Shown in pieces: positions 44,130 through 52,197 of a DNA stretch of 64,000 bases. The notes beneath the pieces are model-generated. The model was given only the letters and a program-made list of their open reading frames with translations. It searched no databases and was not told the DNA's origin. The stretch is from contig JANQIW010000012.1 in assembly GCA_028281945.1 (NCBI GenBank), forward strand, positions 1-64,000, read 5' to 3'. The DNA comes from Prochloraceae cyanobacterium PL24a_bin.78 (lineage in GTDB: Bacteria > Cyanobacteriota > Cyanobacteriia > Cyanobacteriales > JANQIW01). Every line of letters starts with the position of its first letter. Position 1 is the stretch's first letter. The position numbers were made by a program, and so were the translations under genes.

Positions 44130-45344
44130 ATGACTAACAATCCCAAATTAGAAGCATCTTCATTATCAAATTTCCACGATCAATTATCAATTGTGATGGC
44201 TTGGTTGAAAAAAAATTTATTTAGTAATTGGTATAATAGCCTCATAAGTATCGGCATAATTATCTTTAGTTTTTGGCTAATTTCAGGATTTGGGAAATGG
44301 GTTTTTTTTACCGCCCAATGGCAAGTAGTTGTAACAAATTTAAGGTTATTTTTTGTAGGATTTTACCCAGTAGAATTGCTATGGCGAGTTGAGATAACTT
44401 TAGGAATTTTAGTTGGATTGGGAGGATTTACTTGGGGAATTTTTTCTAATTCTTATCCTTTATTTAGATTACGTAGTTTAATATTATTCGGTATTTTAAT
44501 TGCTGCCAGTGGTGTTTTATTTTTCCTAGGAAATATTCAATTTAGTAAGTTACTTTTTCTTACTATATTATTGCTAGTGGTGGGAGCATTTGTTGGTAGA
44601 AAAACTTGCTCTCAATTACCGAAAATAACTACTTGGTTGCCTTTAATTTGGTTAGGATGCTTCTTAATAATTATTTGGTTGCTATTAGGAGGAATATTTC
44701 TTCAGCCTGTAAGAATAGATAATTTAAGTGGTTTATTATTAACTATTTTTAGTGCCATAATTGCCATCGCAATCTCTTTTCCCATTGGAGTATTTTTAGC
44801 ATTAGGAAGACAAAGTGATTTGCCAGTAATTCGTTGGTTATCTATTGCCTATATCGAAGTAATTAGAGGTTTACCTTTAATCGGAATTTTGTTTATGACT
44901 CAGGTAATGTTAGGATTTATTTTACCACCAGAAATGCGCCCACCAAGGGTAATTAGGGCGATGGCTGGATTGACTTTATTTACAGCAGCTTATTTAGCAG
45001 AAAATGTCAGAGGTGGGCTTCAATCTATTCCTAAAGGGCAATTTGAAGCCGCTAAAGCTTTGGGTTTAAATCAGCCTTTGACTTTAATTTTAATCATTCT
45101 TCCTCAAGCGATTAAGACAGTTATTCCTAATATTGTTGGGCAATTTATTAGTTTATTTAAAGATACTTCTTTGTTTTATATTGTTGGTTTGGTTGATTTA
45201 TTGGGTATTTCTAAATCCATTTTAAGTCAATCTCAATTCCAAGGGCGTTATGCTGAAGTTTATGTTTTTATTGGTATTTTTTATTGGTTATGTTGTTATT
45301 CTATGTCTTTTGTTAGTAAGAAGTTAGAAGCTTCTAAAAATTGA
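44130..45344 (+). CDS. natH: Amino-acid ABC transporter permease (NatH-like)
   Basis: The 404-residue permease is of the AapM/NatH type. The conserved coupling loop is ENVRGGLQSIPKGQFEAAKALGLNQPLTLILIILPQAIK. The FPIGVFLALGRQSDLPVIRWLSIAYIEVIRGLPLIGILFM segment is also diagnostic. Two to three additional N-terminal helices (about 35-150) account for its length. It would pair with NatG to form the heterodimeric channel. No ATP-binding gene follows: the next gene is a ribbon-helix-helix antitoxin-like protein. Confidence 0.9.
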   Translation: MTNNPKLEASSLSNFHDQLSIVMAWLKKNLFSNWYNSLISIGIIIFSFWLISGFGKWVFFTAQWQVVVTNLRLFFVGFYPVELLWRVEITLGILVGLGGFTWGIFSNSYPLFRLRSLILFGILIAASGVLFFLGNIQFSKLLFLTILLLVVGAFVGRKTCSQLPKITTWLPLIWLGCFLIIIWLLLGGIFLQPVRIDNLSGLLLTIFSAIIAIAISFPIGVFLALGRQSDLPVIRWLSIAYIEVIRGLPLIGILFMTQVMLGFILPPEMRPPRVIRAMAGLTLFTAAYLAENVRGGLQSIPKGQFEAAKALGLNQPLTLILIILPQAIKTVIPNIVGQFISLFKDTSLFYIVGLVDLLGISKSILSQSQFQGRYAEVYVFIGIFYWLCCYSMSFVSKKLEASKN

Positions 45345-45451
45345 TTTTTTATCTCATATTTTGAGTTTAATTTTTGATATTAATATTTGATATTAGATTT
45401 GATATAATAGAGGAAGAAATATCTAGATTCATATTTTAAATTTATACAGTT

Positions 45452-45673
45452 ATGGAAATTTCTATCTCTCTTTCTCCTGAAGGTGAAAAACGTCTTAAGC
45501 ATTTTATTGGTAGTTATGGTGAGTCTCCAAGTGAAGTTGTTAATTATGCTTTGGAATTACTTGAGGCTTGGGAGGATGAATTGGATATTGTCGCTGCTTC
45601 CGAGGCTATGGAAGAGGTAAAACTCGAAGGCATTATTCCTTGGGAAACAGTTAAAGGTGAACTTGGTTTATGA
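45452..45673 (+). CDS. Antitoxin-like protein (RelB/ribbon-helix-helix type)
   Basis: The 73-residue protein begins MEISISLSPEGEKRLKHFIGSYGESPSEVVNYALELLEAWEDE, which fits a short DNA-binding beta strand followed by two helices, then a toxin-wrapping tail (ASEAMEEVKLEGIIPWETVKGEL). It lies 7 bases ahead of a RelE/ParE-like frame, the standard antitoxin-toxin arrangement. It appears intact. Confidence 0.75.
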   Translation: MEISISLSPEGEKRLKHFIGSYGESPSEVVNYALELLEAWEDELDIVAASEAMEEVKLEGIIPWETVKGELGL

Positions 45674-45680
45674 ATTACAG

Positions 45681-45875
45681 ATGAATTACAAAATTGTATT
45701 GTCATCAAAAGCAAATAAGCAATTTGCCAAAATACCAAAAGAAGGAAGAAGGATAGATAATCTTTACCCCATTCGTTTAGGTGACTATCGAATTGTTTAT
45801 TTAATTACTGATAAAGAACTCCTTGTTTTAATTCTTTCTCTTGGTCATCAGAAAGAAATTTATCGCAATCTCTAG
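45681..45875 (+). pseudogene. RelE/ParE-like toxin with an internal in-frame deletion
   Basis: From the ATG at 45681 the frame is 64 residues: MNYKIVLSSKANKQFAKIPKE, then abruptly GRRIDNLYPIRLGDYRIVYLITDKELLVLILSLGHQKEIYRNL. Both ends match the RelE/ParE fold, but the usual central 25 or so residues (second helix and first core strand) are missing, against a family length of 85-90. The deletion keeps the frame. The toxin is therefore probably inactive while its antitoxin gene persists. An ATG-independent longer frame from 45657 is less likely. Confidence 0.7.
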
Positions 45876-45944
45876 TAATTTTTATATTTCTATCTAAATT
45901 ATTGACTTAATTCCATAATAATTTATTATATTTAATAGTCTCAA

Positions 45945-46685
45945 TTAACGAATATCAGCATAAAACTGCTTGAGATAAGTACCAGAAACCCCAAAACCCC
46001 AGAGAAAACCAATCCAAAGATAAATGAGATTAGCTTTAAGGATTCCCCATTTAGCCACCCGTCGATCGCTAGATTGCACAATACGATTGAGAAGGCGAAT
46101 ACGCCCCCAATGACTTAACTTGAAACACAATTGAGCATCTTCCATAATCGGTAAATTGTCCTCAAATCCGCCACATTCCCAAAAATCAGAGCGGCGACAG
46201 AACATCACTTGATCTCCAAATAACAAGCGAAGTCCTTTAAAGAAAAATAAATGAGGACGAAAGATTAAAGGCCCATAATAAGTCTTGAGGTAGTTGTGTA
46301 AAGATATGCCCCAACGAGTCGTATTTTCCCCTGCCATCAGGGAAATAAAGCCACCACCAGCAACTTTCGGCTCAGCTAATGTCGTCTCAATCAAAGTAAC
46401 TAAATCAGGGGGCACTAAGGTATCGGCATGAAGAAAACACAAGAACTTTCCTGTGGCTGTTTTCGCTCCTAAATTCATTTGGATCGATCGACCTGCTTGG
46501 GGAGAAGATATGGGAGTAATACCATATTGTTTGGCAATGGTAAGAGTTTCATCTTGGCTGCCCCCATCAACTATGATAATTTCTGCTGGAGATGGCTCTA
46601 ACAGGGAAAGACAGCGTAGGGTTGATCCTAAATAAGCCCCTTCGTTAAGAGTAGGAATAATAATAGAAAGACTAGACATAGACAT
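45945..46685 (-). CDS. TIGR04283 family glycosyltransferase (arsenosugar-type)
   Basis: The 246-residue GT2 protein starts SLSIIIPTLNEGAYL and has the DGGSQDET metal/nucleotide-binding motif, HADTLVPPD, and the TIGR04283 features AGGGFISLM, LLFGDQVMFCRR and MEDAQLCFKL. TIGR04283 proteins are often found in arsenosugar biosynthesis clusters, but no ArsM, ArsS or related gene is nearby, so the substrate is not fixed. Hydrophobic C-terminal residues (LIYLWIGFLWGFGVSG) may associate with the membrane. Convergent with the toxin-antitoxin pair and separated from the upstream acidic protein by 43 bases. Confidence 0.88.
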   Translation of the reverse strand: MSMSSLSIIIPTLNEGAYLGSTLRCLSLLEPSPAEIIIVDGGSQDETLTIAKQYGITPISSPQAGRSIQMNLGAKTATGKFLCFLHADTLVPPDLVTLIETTLAEPKVAGGGFISLMAGENTTRWGISLHNYLKTYYGPLIFRPHLFFFKGLRLLFGDQVMFCRRSDFWECGGFEDNLPIMEDAQLCFKLSHWGRIRLLNRIVQSSDRRVAKWGILKANLIYLWIGFLWGFGVSGTYLKQFYADIR

Positions 46686-46728
46686 AATTTTAAGGAATAT
46701 TATTGGGTTATTTTCACTCTATTTTAGT

Positions 46729-47292
46729 TTATTCGGGATTTTCTTGTTTATTTTCTAAGTTATTTTCTTCAGGTTCTTCTAATGTAGTGTCTTCTTCGGA
46801 AGTTTCTTCAGATGATTCTTGTTTATTTTCTAAGTTATTTTCTTCAGGTTCTTCTAATGTAGTGCCTTCTTGGGAAGTTTCTTCAGATGATTCTTCTTTA
46901 TTTTCTAGATCGGATTCCTGTGTTTCTTCTTGTTCTGGTTCTTCGTGGTAATCTTCTCCTTGTTCAGTGTATAAATCTAGGGCTTCTGTTAAAGGTATTT
47001 TAAAGAAATTTTCTAATTTTTCTTCTTCATTAGAGTACTCTAAGTCGGGATCTGGAAGTTCTTCTTCGTTTTCTTCTTTTCCTCGATTGGTTATTAGATC
47101 TCTGATCATATTTTTTAAACTTCGATCGCGTTCAATATATCTGAAAAGAACCATTGCTAGATCTCTTGTGTCGTTTTTGGTTTGTATTACTTCTTTAATT
47201 TCTGGCAAATCTTTTTTTATAGGACCAATTATAGGATCTAGTTCGTTTAATAATTTAGTTAAATGATAAATAGTCTTTTCTGTTTGTTTCAT
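46729..47292 (-). CDS. Hypothetical acidic protein with tandem 25-residue repeats
   Basis: The 187-residue protein has an ordered helical N-terminal half (QTEKTIYHLTKLLNELDPIIG to about 100) and a very acidic C-terminal half. That half repeats a 25-residue unit, EEPEENNLENKQESSEETSE-EDTTL, twice almost identically and once in diverged form. The matching DNA shows a 75-base tandem repeat (46741 and 46816 start equivalent positions). GAGAGG precedes the ATG at a suitable distance. It is probably intrinsically disordered at the C-terminus. I do not recognise the family. It lies upstream of the glycosyltransferase on the same strand. Confidence 0.75.
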   Translation of the reverse strand: MKQTEKTIYHLTKLLNELDPIIGPIKKDLPEIKEVIQTKNDTRDLAMVLFRYIERDRSLKNMIRDLITNRGKEENEEELPDPDLEYSNEEEKLENFFKIPLTEALDLYTEQGEDYHEEPEQEETQESDLENKEESSEETSQEGTTLEEPEENNLENKQESSEETSEEDTTLEEPEENNLENKQENPE

Positions 47293-47889
47293 TTTTTTCC
47301 TCTCTATATGTGGTTAATCTATTATGGTTGATTTTTGGTCGTTTTTGCTTACTAATTTTATTGAGTAATCTTGCACAACTGATGCAAATCCTAGCCTAAA
47401 TTTAGTTTCGTTAAAGAGTTTATCCTTATCATCATAACAATTTAAAAATTTTTTAATATTATTAAGATTTAGTGCATCTCAACTTCCTATATCCTACCAT
47501 TGTAAACATTAACTAAATGTCAAAAGAATTCCCCATTCCCTCAAGAAGCTGGATATGAATTTTGACAAACAAAAAAAATCCACTAAATAGCACAAAACTA
47601 TTCCTTTGTGGTAAAATTTTAAAAACTGCTTAAAGGAACTATATAACAAAAACTAAGTAAAAAACATATAATTATTTTTGAGAATAACTGTGATTTTTAC
47701 TTTCTCCTGAGATCAAGGCTACGCCAAGATAACCAGAGATTAGCCAAAGATTGGGAATGTAATACCCAATTATTTTTACCATAGAGTTAATTCTTTGGTC
47801 TGGAAATCTCATGAGCGTTCCATTGAAGGAGTATACTACAAGACTTAGAGTAGTTAATAAACTAAATTAATTTTAAGGAGATTAAACTA
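47293..47889. other. Intergenic region; no gene, but a MerR-type operator near the right end
   Basis: The 597-base region between divergent genes is AT-rich without a supported frame. CCCCATTCCCTCAAGAAGCTGG near 47532 (written here as two short modules, CCCCATTCCC and TCAAGAAGCT) is a fragment of the repeat family. The notable element is at 47823-47850, listed separately. TAAGGAG at 47874-47880 is the ribosome-binding site of the next gene. Confidence 0.5.
47823..47850 (+). promoter_or_regulatory. Putative MerR-type operator upstream of the RQDNRQEN-repeat gene
   Basis: GGAGTATACTAC (47828-47839) matches the perfect dyad GGAGTATACTCC at 56135-56146 in 11 of 12 bases, and the similarity continues downstream (CAAGacTTAgag against CAAGgtTTAagc). 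The -10-like TTAGAG begins 11 bases after the dyad centre, as at 56152. The -35 is not a good match in the equivalent place. Inferred to be a second target of the MerR protein at 55716. Confidence 0.5.
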
Positions 47890-48234
47890 GTGAAACATTT
47901 AATTTTATTGCCTGTAATCGCTATAGCAACTTTATTTATTGCTCCCGGTGTCTTTAATTCTACTAATATTCCTCTAAATGGAGGAAACTTACAATCTGAT
48001 GATCCCATTGCATCTTCTTTAGGTGAAGAAGTATTTGAAAGATCTGGAATTAGAGAAGAGGTAAGAGAAAGAGAGATAGCAGAAAACTCACAAGAACGCA
48101 GGGAAAATCGACAAGATAATCGACAAGAACGCAGGCAAGACAATCGACAAGAAAACCGACAAGACAACCGGCAAGAAAACCGACAAGACAACCGACAAGA
48201 AAATCGACAAGAACGTAGGGAAAACCGATTTTAA
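47890..48234 (+). CDS. Small exported protein with RQDNRQEN repeats
   Basis: The 114-residue product begins with GTG and a signal peptide (KHLILLPVIAIATLFIAPGVF, residues 2-22), predicted to export it or anchor it at the membrane. Residues 65-114 are a low-complexity array of Arg, Gln, Asn, Asp and Glu based on the 8-residue unit RQDNRQEN, encoded by a 24-base tandem repeat with small variations. AAGGAG precedes the GTG by nine bases, supporting translation of this strand; the opposite strand gives only an artefactual Cys/Ser-rich frame. It is followed at 56 bases by two membrane-protein genes on the same strand, suggesting an operon. I do not recognise the family. Confidence 0.75.
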   Translation: MKHLILLPVIAIATLFIAPGVFNSTNIPLNGGNLQSDDPIASSLGEEVFERSGIREEVREREIAENSQERRENRQDNRQERRQDNRQENRQDNRQENRQDNRQENRQERRENRF

Positions 48235-48290
48235 TAAAATTCAATCTTTAATAGGGAATTAATTTAGGGAATTAATCTGAGGATTTTTCT

Positions 48291-48911
48291 ATGGTTTTCA
48301 AATCTAAAGCCGAAAATACAAAAATACATTGGTTAGAACGGTGGTTAGTGCCTTTTATTTTGGTGACAGTAGGGTTATTACAGATATATTTAGCTCATAC
48401 TGTAGATTTATCTCCTTGGAAAGGGGGTGGATTTGGTATGTTTGCAGCGATCGATTCTCCTTCCATGCGAGTTTTAATCGTAGAAGGGCTTTCCCAAGAC
48501 AATCGACTCTTGAAACTAGATATATTGAGAGATTTAGATTATGTAACTCGAAACAATATTATAAGTTTGCCTAGAAAAGTAAATTTGAACCAACTAGGAA
48601 ATAAATTGCTTTCCCAGGAGTTTGTGCCTGTTGGATTTCGCTCTAATACCACTAGAAACCTCCTAAAGGCTTTAGAATCTGATTCTAGTGTTGCTGATTC
48701 TATTCCTTCCCCACAAGGCAAATCTACTACCAATGATGAGTTGCCTCTCTATCGTCTGAGACAATCAGCAGATCCAGTGTCACAACAAAATTCCATAGCA
48801 ACTCTAAAAGCAGTACGATTGCAATGGTGGCGAATTAGATTTAATCATTCTGAAGTGAGTATTAGAGCTGAACCCCTTGATCAAGTAGTTGAGGTGGGAG
48901 AATGGGATTAA
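48291..48911 (+). CDS. Hypothetical membrane protein, 206 residues
   Basis: A single hydrophobic helix lies at about 18-38 (WLVPFILVTVGLLQIYLAHTV), followed by the segment WKGGGFGMFAAIDSPSMR and a soluble domain. The end (AVRLQWWRIRFNHSEVSIRAEPLDQVVEVGEWD) resembles proteins that occur ahead of DoxX/HTTM-like membrane proteins. Its last 10 bases overlap the start of the next gene, so the two are translationally coupled. I do not know the function. Confidence 0.8.
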   Translation: MVFKSKAENTKIHWLERWLVPFILVTVGLLQIYLAHTVDLSPWKGGGFGMFAAIDSPSMRVLIVEGLSQDNRLLKLDILRDLDYVTRNNIISLPRKVNLNQLGNKLLSQEFVPVGFRSNTTRNLLKALESDSSVADSIPSPQGKSTTNDELPLYRLRQSADPVSQQNSIATLKAVRLQWWRIRFNHSEVSIRAEPLDQVVEVGEWD

Positions 48912-49855
48912 AATTTTCTGGTAATTCATCTCATGGTAGTTCGTCTCAATCTAAAAAGAAAAGTTTGAAAGATTTTTTGTCATCTTACCAGCCTCTTAAA
49001 AGCATCAAAACTATTGCTAAAACATTGTTAGATCAACCCCGACATTTGTTAGTGCTTCGCCTTACTCTGATTTTACTGATGCTTTATGGCTCTAGCAATG
49101 TGATCTTAGATGTACCTTTGCAGGTTATTTGCGGCTTAATGCTTTTATCTCCATCTTTAATAACTCATCGGGGTTTGTGGATTGCAATTTGCACTTTTGT
49201 CTGGTGGATTAATGCCGCTAACTGGTTGTGGATTGATAACCATCAATTTTTGATTAGTTATTGGTGTTTGGTATGTGCTTTAGCCGTTGGATCTAAAAAT
49301 ACAGATGCTGTTTTAGCTTGGAATGGACGTATTTTAGTTGGTTTAGTCTTTTTATTTGCTACTGTTTGGAAATTCCTTTCAGGAGAATATTTAGATGGTT
49401 CTTTTCTACATTTTACATTTTTGATAGACCATCGGGTTAGTTCTTTTGCAACCTTTGTGGGAAAACTCGATCCTCAGGTTTTACCTCAAAACCAACTCTT
49501 AGAAGATTTTTTTAAAGACAATCCTCAAAATTCTTTTAATATTCCTTTGGAAACTAGCCCTTTATTAGAAGGTTTTGCTCTGATTGCTTCTTATTGGACT
49601 TTAGTTATTGAAGGGGCGGTTGCGGTTGTTTTTTTATTTGCAGCTAAGTTTCGCCTACAGAATCTCCAAAATTGGATTTTAATTATATTTATAGCTACTA
49701 CTTATTTTCTGTTACCTGTTTTAGGATTTGCTTACGTTCTAATTATCATGGGTTTGGCTCAGTGTTCACCCAATAGTTTTCGAGTTAGGATGACTTACTT
49801 AATTCTTTTTGGAGGTTTACAGTTGGCACGTCTGCCTTGGGAGAATTTTTTTTGA
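48902..49855 (+). CDS. Hypothetical polytopic membrane protein (HTTM/DoxX-like), 317 residues
   Basis: About seven hydrophobic segments are visible after a 45-residue polar N-terminus, for example LRLTLILLMLYGSSNVIL, LWIAICTFVWWINAANWLW, WNGRILVGLVFLFATVWKF and LVIEGAVAVVFLFAAKFRL. The WNGRILVGLVF...WKFLSGEY segment recalls HTTM or vitamin-K-dependent carboxylase-like membrane proteins, but no catalytic motif can be named. It overlaps the preceding 206-residue gene by 10 bases, so they probably act together. Confidence 0.8.
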   Translation: MGLKFSGNSSHGSSSQSKKKSLKDFLSSYQPLKSIKTIAKTLLDQPRHLLVLRLTLILLMLYGSSNVILDVPLQVICGLMLLSPSLITHRGLWIAICTFVWWINAANWLWIDNHQFLISYWCLVCALAVGSKNTDAVLAWNGRILVGLVFLFATVWKFLSGEYLDGSFLHFTFLIDHRVSSFATFVGKLDPQVLPQNQLLEDFFKDNPQNSFNIPLETSPLLEGFALIASYWTLVIEGAVAVVFLFAAKFRLQNLQNWILIIFIATTYFLLPVLGFAYVLIIMGLAQCSPNSFRVRMTYLILFGGLQLARLPWENFF

Positions 49856-50094
49856 TAAGCTCCATTAAAAACAGGATTTTTTATGTAATATTTATTTGAA
49901 GGTTTGGTTTATGCCAACTATAATCAAAAGAGATTTAATGAATATTTTATAAAACAAAATCCTCTTCATTCTCCATTGATGAAAAATTTGGGGACATGGG
50001 AGAGACACAAGAGCTGAAGAAGTTTAGAGATCAAGTAATAAGTAATAAAAATACTAAAAACTTACTACCTTAACATTTTGCTTTTATAACCAAA

Positions 50095-50307
50095 CTATTT
50101 TGTTTGTATTACTTCTTCTTGTTTGGCATTTTCTTCTTGTTTAGCACTTCTATTATCCATAGTCGATAAACTAACCGATTGTTTGCGTTTTTTTTCTGCT
50201 TGTCTCCTCAACCAATCTTCACCAATTGCTTTAGTATCATAATTAAATTCTTTTGCGTGTTGTTCTCTTATCTTATATATTTCATCAAGAACTTCATCTT
50301 CCCACAT
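50095..50307 (-). CDS. Putative antitoxin partner of the PIN toxin
   Basis: The 70-residue protein starts MWEDEVLDEIYKIREQHAKEFNYDTKAIGEDWLRRQAEK, a pattern often found directly beside cyanobacterial PIN-domain genes. It lies 4 bases downstream of the PIN gene, so toxin precedes antitoxin. The C-terminal 25 residues are low-complexity (NRSAKQEENAKQEEVIQTK). Antitoxin role is inferred from position and partner. Confidence 0.65.
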   Translation of the reverse strand: MWEDEVLDEIYKIREQHAKEFNYDTKAIGEDWLRRQAEKKRKQSVSLSTMDNRSAKQEENAKQEEVIQTK

Positions 50308-50311
50308 TTTT

Positions 50312-50797
50312 TTATCCTCCTGTTAATTCAACTGGTGTACAAATTGTTGGTAGCTTGTAACTAAAACTCTCAGCAATCTCTCTTAGTTTTTTTTGTATTT
50401 GAGCATTGGCAATATGTTTACAATTCCATGTTAGCAAATAATCCAACTCATTAATCGTAGCTATTGCTATATGAATAGCATCATCATAAGCAGATGGTGG
50501 AAGATTGCTTTTTGCTATAAATTCTGAGGCTAGTTTAACCGATATTTTGGTAACTTCAAGAGAGGGAAAATCCTTCACTATAGACAGCCGCTGTGCAGCC
50601 ATTTCTGAATCACCTCTACTTACTTCCTCAATGACAATCTCGGAAATATAAATGTCAAAGTTATCTCGTTTATTATCCCACCAACTCTTTGTTGTTTGCA
50701 TATTAGCTGCTACAATAAGGTTAGAAGTAGGTCTAGCAGTGAGATAACCAATAATACTAGTTTCGATATATACAGTTTCTTTTAAAATGTCGTTCAT
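50312..50797 (-). CDS. PIN-domain protein, VapC-like toxin
   Basis: The 161-residue protein has a PIN RNase fold: TVYIETSIIGYLTARP (first acidic residue is Glu, as in this subfamily), EIVIEEVSRGD, DAIHIAIATINELDYLLTWNCKHIAN with the later acidic residues. Such proteins cleave RNA when not bound by the antitoxin. It precedes the small partner gene by 4 bases on the same strand. The active-site residues appear to be kept, so the toxin may be functional. Confidence 0.82.
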   Translation of the reverse strand: MNDILKETVYIETSIIGYLTARPTSNLIVAANMQTTKSWWDNKRDNFDIYISEIVIEEVSRGDSEMAAQRLSIVKDFPSLEVTKISVKLASEFIAKSNLPPSAYDDAIHIAIATINELDYLLTWNCKHIANAQIQKKLREIAESFSYKLPTICTPVELTGG

Positions 50798-50997
50798 AAG
50801 GGATGATTTTATATCATAACTTTTATTCTAACACTTATATAGGAGTAGATATTTAATCATAGGGAAAACCAATCAAAAAAAAATGAAGACAAGTAAAAGC
50901 AAGGAATAAACAAATCTATCTAGTTTACCTTGTTTTCTATATCTTTCATTTCTTAAGTTATTAATTATTATTATTTATGAGTTATTACTTGATGCAA

Positions 50998-52197
50998 TTA
51001 GTGATGATGATGATGGCCATCTCCATGATGGTGATGATGATGAGAATGAGAAGCTTGTGCCATAGAAGTCGCTAACTGAGGATTAACCGATAAACTTTGC
51101 TCCGATAATAAGGCCTCAATATGCTCATTTGCCCATTCTGCCGCCATTTGACAGAATTCTGGATTATCATTAACACAAGGCATACGAAGGTAAGTAACAT
51201 CAGAATGTTTTTTCTTTAGACCCTCGATAATATGGTCAACATCTAATAAAGTTTCATGGTTTTCTGTCGCAAAACCAATAGGCATATAAACAATTGCCTT
51301 CGCACCCAATTCAATTAGATTTTTAGCCGCTAATTCTGCATTTGGCTGAGTCCATTTGATTAAAGGTGTTTGGTGATTTAACCAACCTACTGAGATTAAA
51401 GGAAAACGATCGATCAAACGTAACCTTACTAATTCATATAGTTGCTGACTTTCTTCAATCCCAGAAGTAAATCCTTTAGCCTCATGAGGACAACCGTGAT
51501 TTAACAGAATAATACCAATTTGAGAAGGAAGATGAGCCTTCAATAAATCTTGGTTAACCTTCTCTTCCACCATGCGAGCCAATAACTTAATATATTCAAA
51601 CCGATCGTAAAAGGAAGGAATATAACGCATACCCTTCACCCAGTGTTCAGTACCTGAAGCCATATCAGCCAAGGCATTATTAACCTGCTCTACAGCAATA
51701 CCGCTAGTGAAAATAGAATCCACAACTAACAAAGGATAAATGAGAATTTTATCAAAACCTTCTTCCTTAATTTGAGCCAAAACTTGATCAGGAAGATAGG
51801 GAGCACAAAAGTTAAAAGCCTTAAACACCTTAACTTTATCGCCCCACTTAGCTTGTAAATTTTTTTCAATACCAGCCCGTTGATGCTCAAAAATGTGATT
51901 GTGTGGAGAAATAAACTTGTCATGTTGATGGCTCCATTCATGCAAATCAAACATTGCCAACAACTTAGCCATAGGAGGATATATCCAAGTTGGCACTGGG
52001 GCAAATTTTGCCGTCAGTAAATTTAAAGCTTGCTCGTTGTAATTAGCGAAGTCATCATAACTTTCTACCTCGCCATAGCCCATTAATAATACCGCCACTT
52101 TGTCTACAGCATTATCTTGAGATTGAGTTGGTTGTTGTTGTTGGGGGGTTGCTACCACGTTTTCTACCTCGATGCCTATTATTTCTAAATTTAACAT
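50998..52197 (-). CDS. Ferrochelatase-family (class II chelatase) protein with His-rich tail
   Basis: The 399-residue protein has the two-domain ferrochelatase fold: KVAVLLMGYGEVESYDDF at the start, IYPLLVVDSIFTSG in the middle, and the metal-site segments LLNHGCPHEAKGF and MPIGFATENHETLLDVDHI near the end of the fold, with His and Glu of the expected motif. It differs from HemH (no LNLGGP start). The last 17 residues are almost all His with Gly and Asp (SHSHHHHHHGDGHHHHH), a likely Ni, Co, Zn or Cu store. It could be a chelatase for another metal or a haem-pathway paralogue. A Gln-rich stretch precedes the fold. No other tetrapyrrole gene is adjacent; cobN is 25 kb away. Confidence 0.8.
   Translation of the reverse strand: MLNLEIIGIEVENVVATPQQQQPTQSQDNAVDKVAVLLMGYGEVESYDDFANYNEQALNLLTAKFAPVPTWIYPPMAKLLAMFDLHEWSHQHDKFISPHNHIFEHQRAGIEKNLQAKWGDKVKVFKAFNFCAPYLPDQVLAQIKEEGFDKILIYPLLVVDSIFTSGIAVEQVNNALADMASGTEHWVKGMRYIPSFYDRFEYIKLLARMVEEKVNQDLLKAHLPSQIGIILLNHGCPHEAKGFTSGIEESQQLYELVRLRLIDRFPLISVGWLNHQTPLIKWTQPNAELAAKNLIELGAKAIVYMPIGFATENHETLLDVDHIIEGLKKKHSDVTYLRMPCVNDNPEFCQMAAEWANEHIEALLSEQSLSVNPQLATSMAQASHSHHHHHHGDGHHHHH

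Noticed and set aside
45945-46685. Arsenosugar biosynthesis cluster
   Set aside because: Only the TIGR04283 glycosyltransferase is present; no arsenic methyltransferase or radical-SAM partner lies nearby.
46703-46951. Plus-strand Ser-rich frame
   Set aside because: Shadow of the acidic repeat protein on the other strand, which has a good ribosome-binding site.
47820-47826. A full MerR -35 element at the 47.8 kb site
   Set aside because: The position equivalent to TTGACA reads CCATTG; only the dyad and -10-side similarity are retained, so the promoter claim is kept at moderate confidence.
47862-48191. A minus-strand Cys/Ser/Arg-repeat frame
   Set aside because: It is antisense to the RQDNRQEN gene, whose ribosome-binding site and signal peptide support the plus strand.
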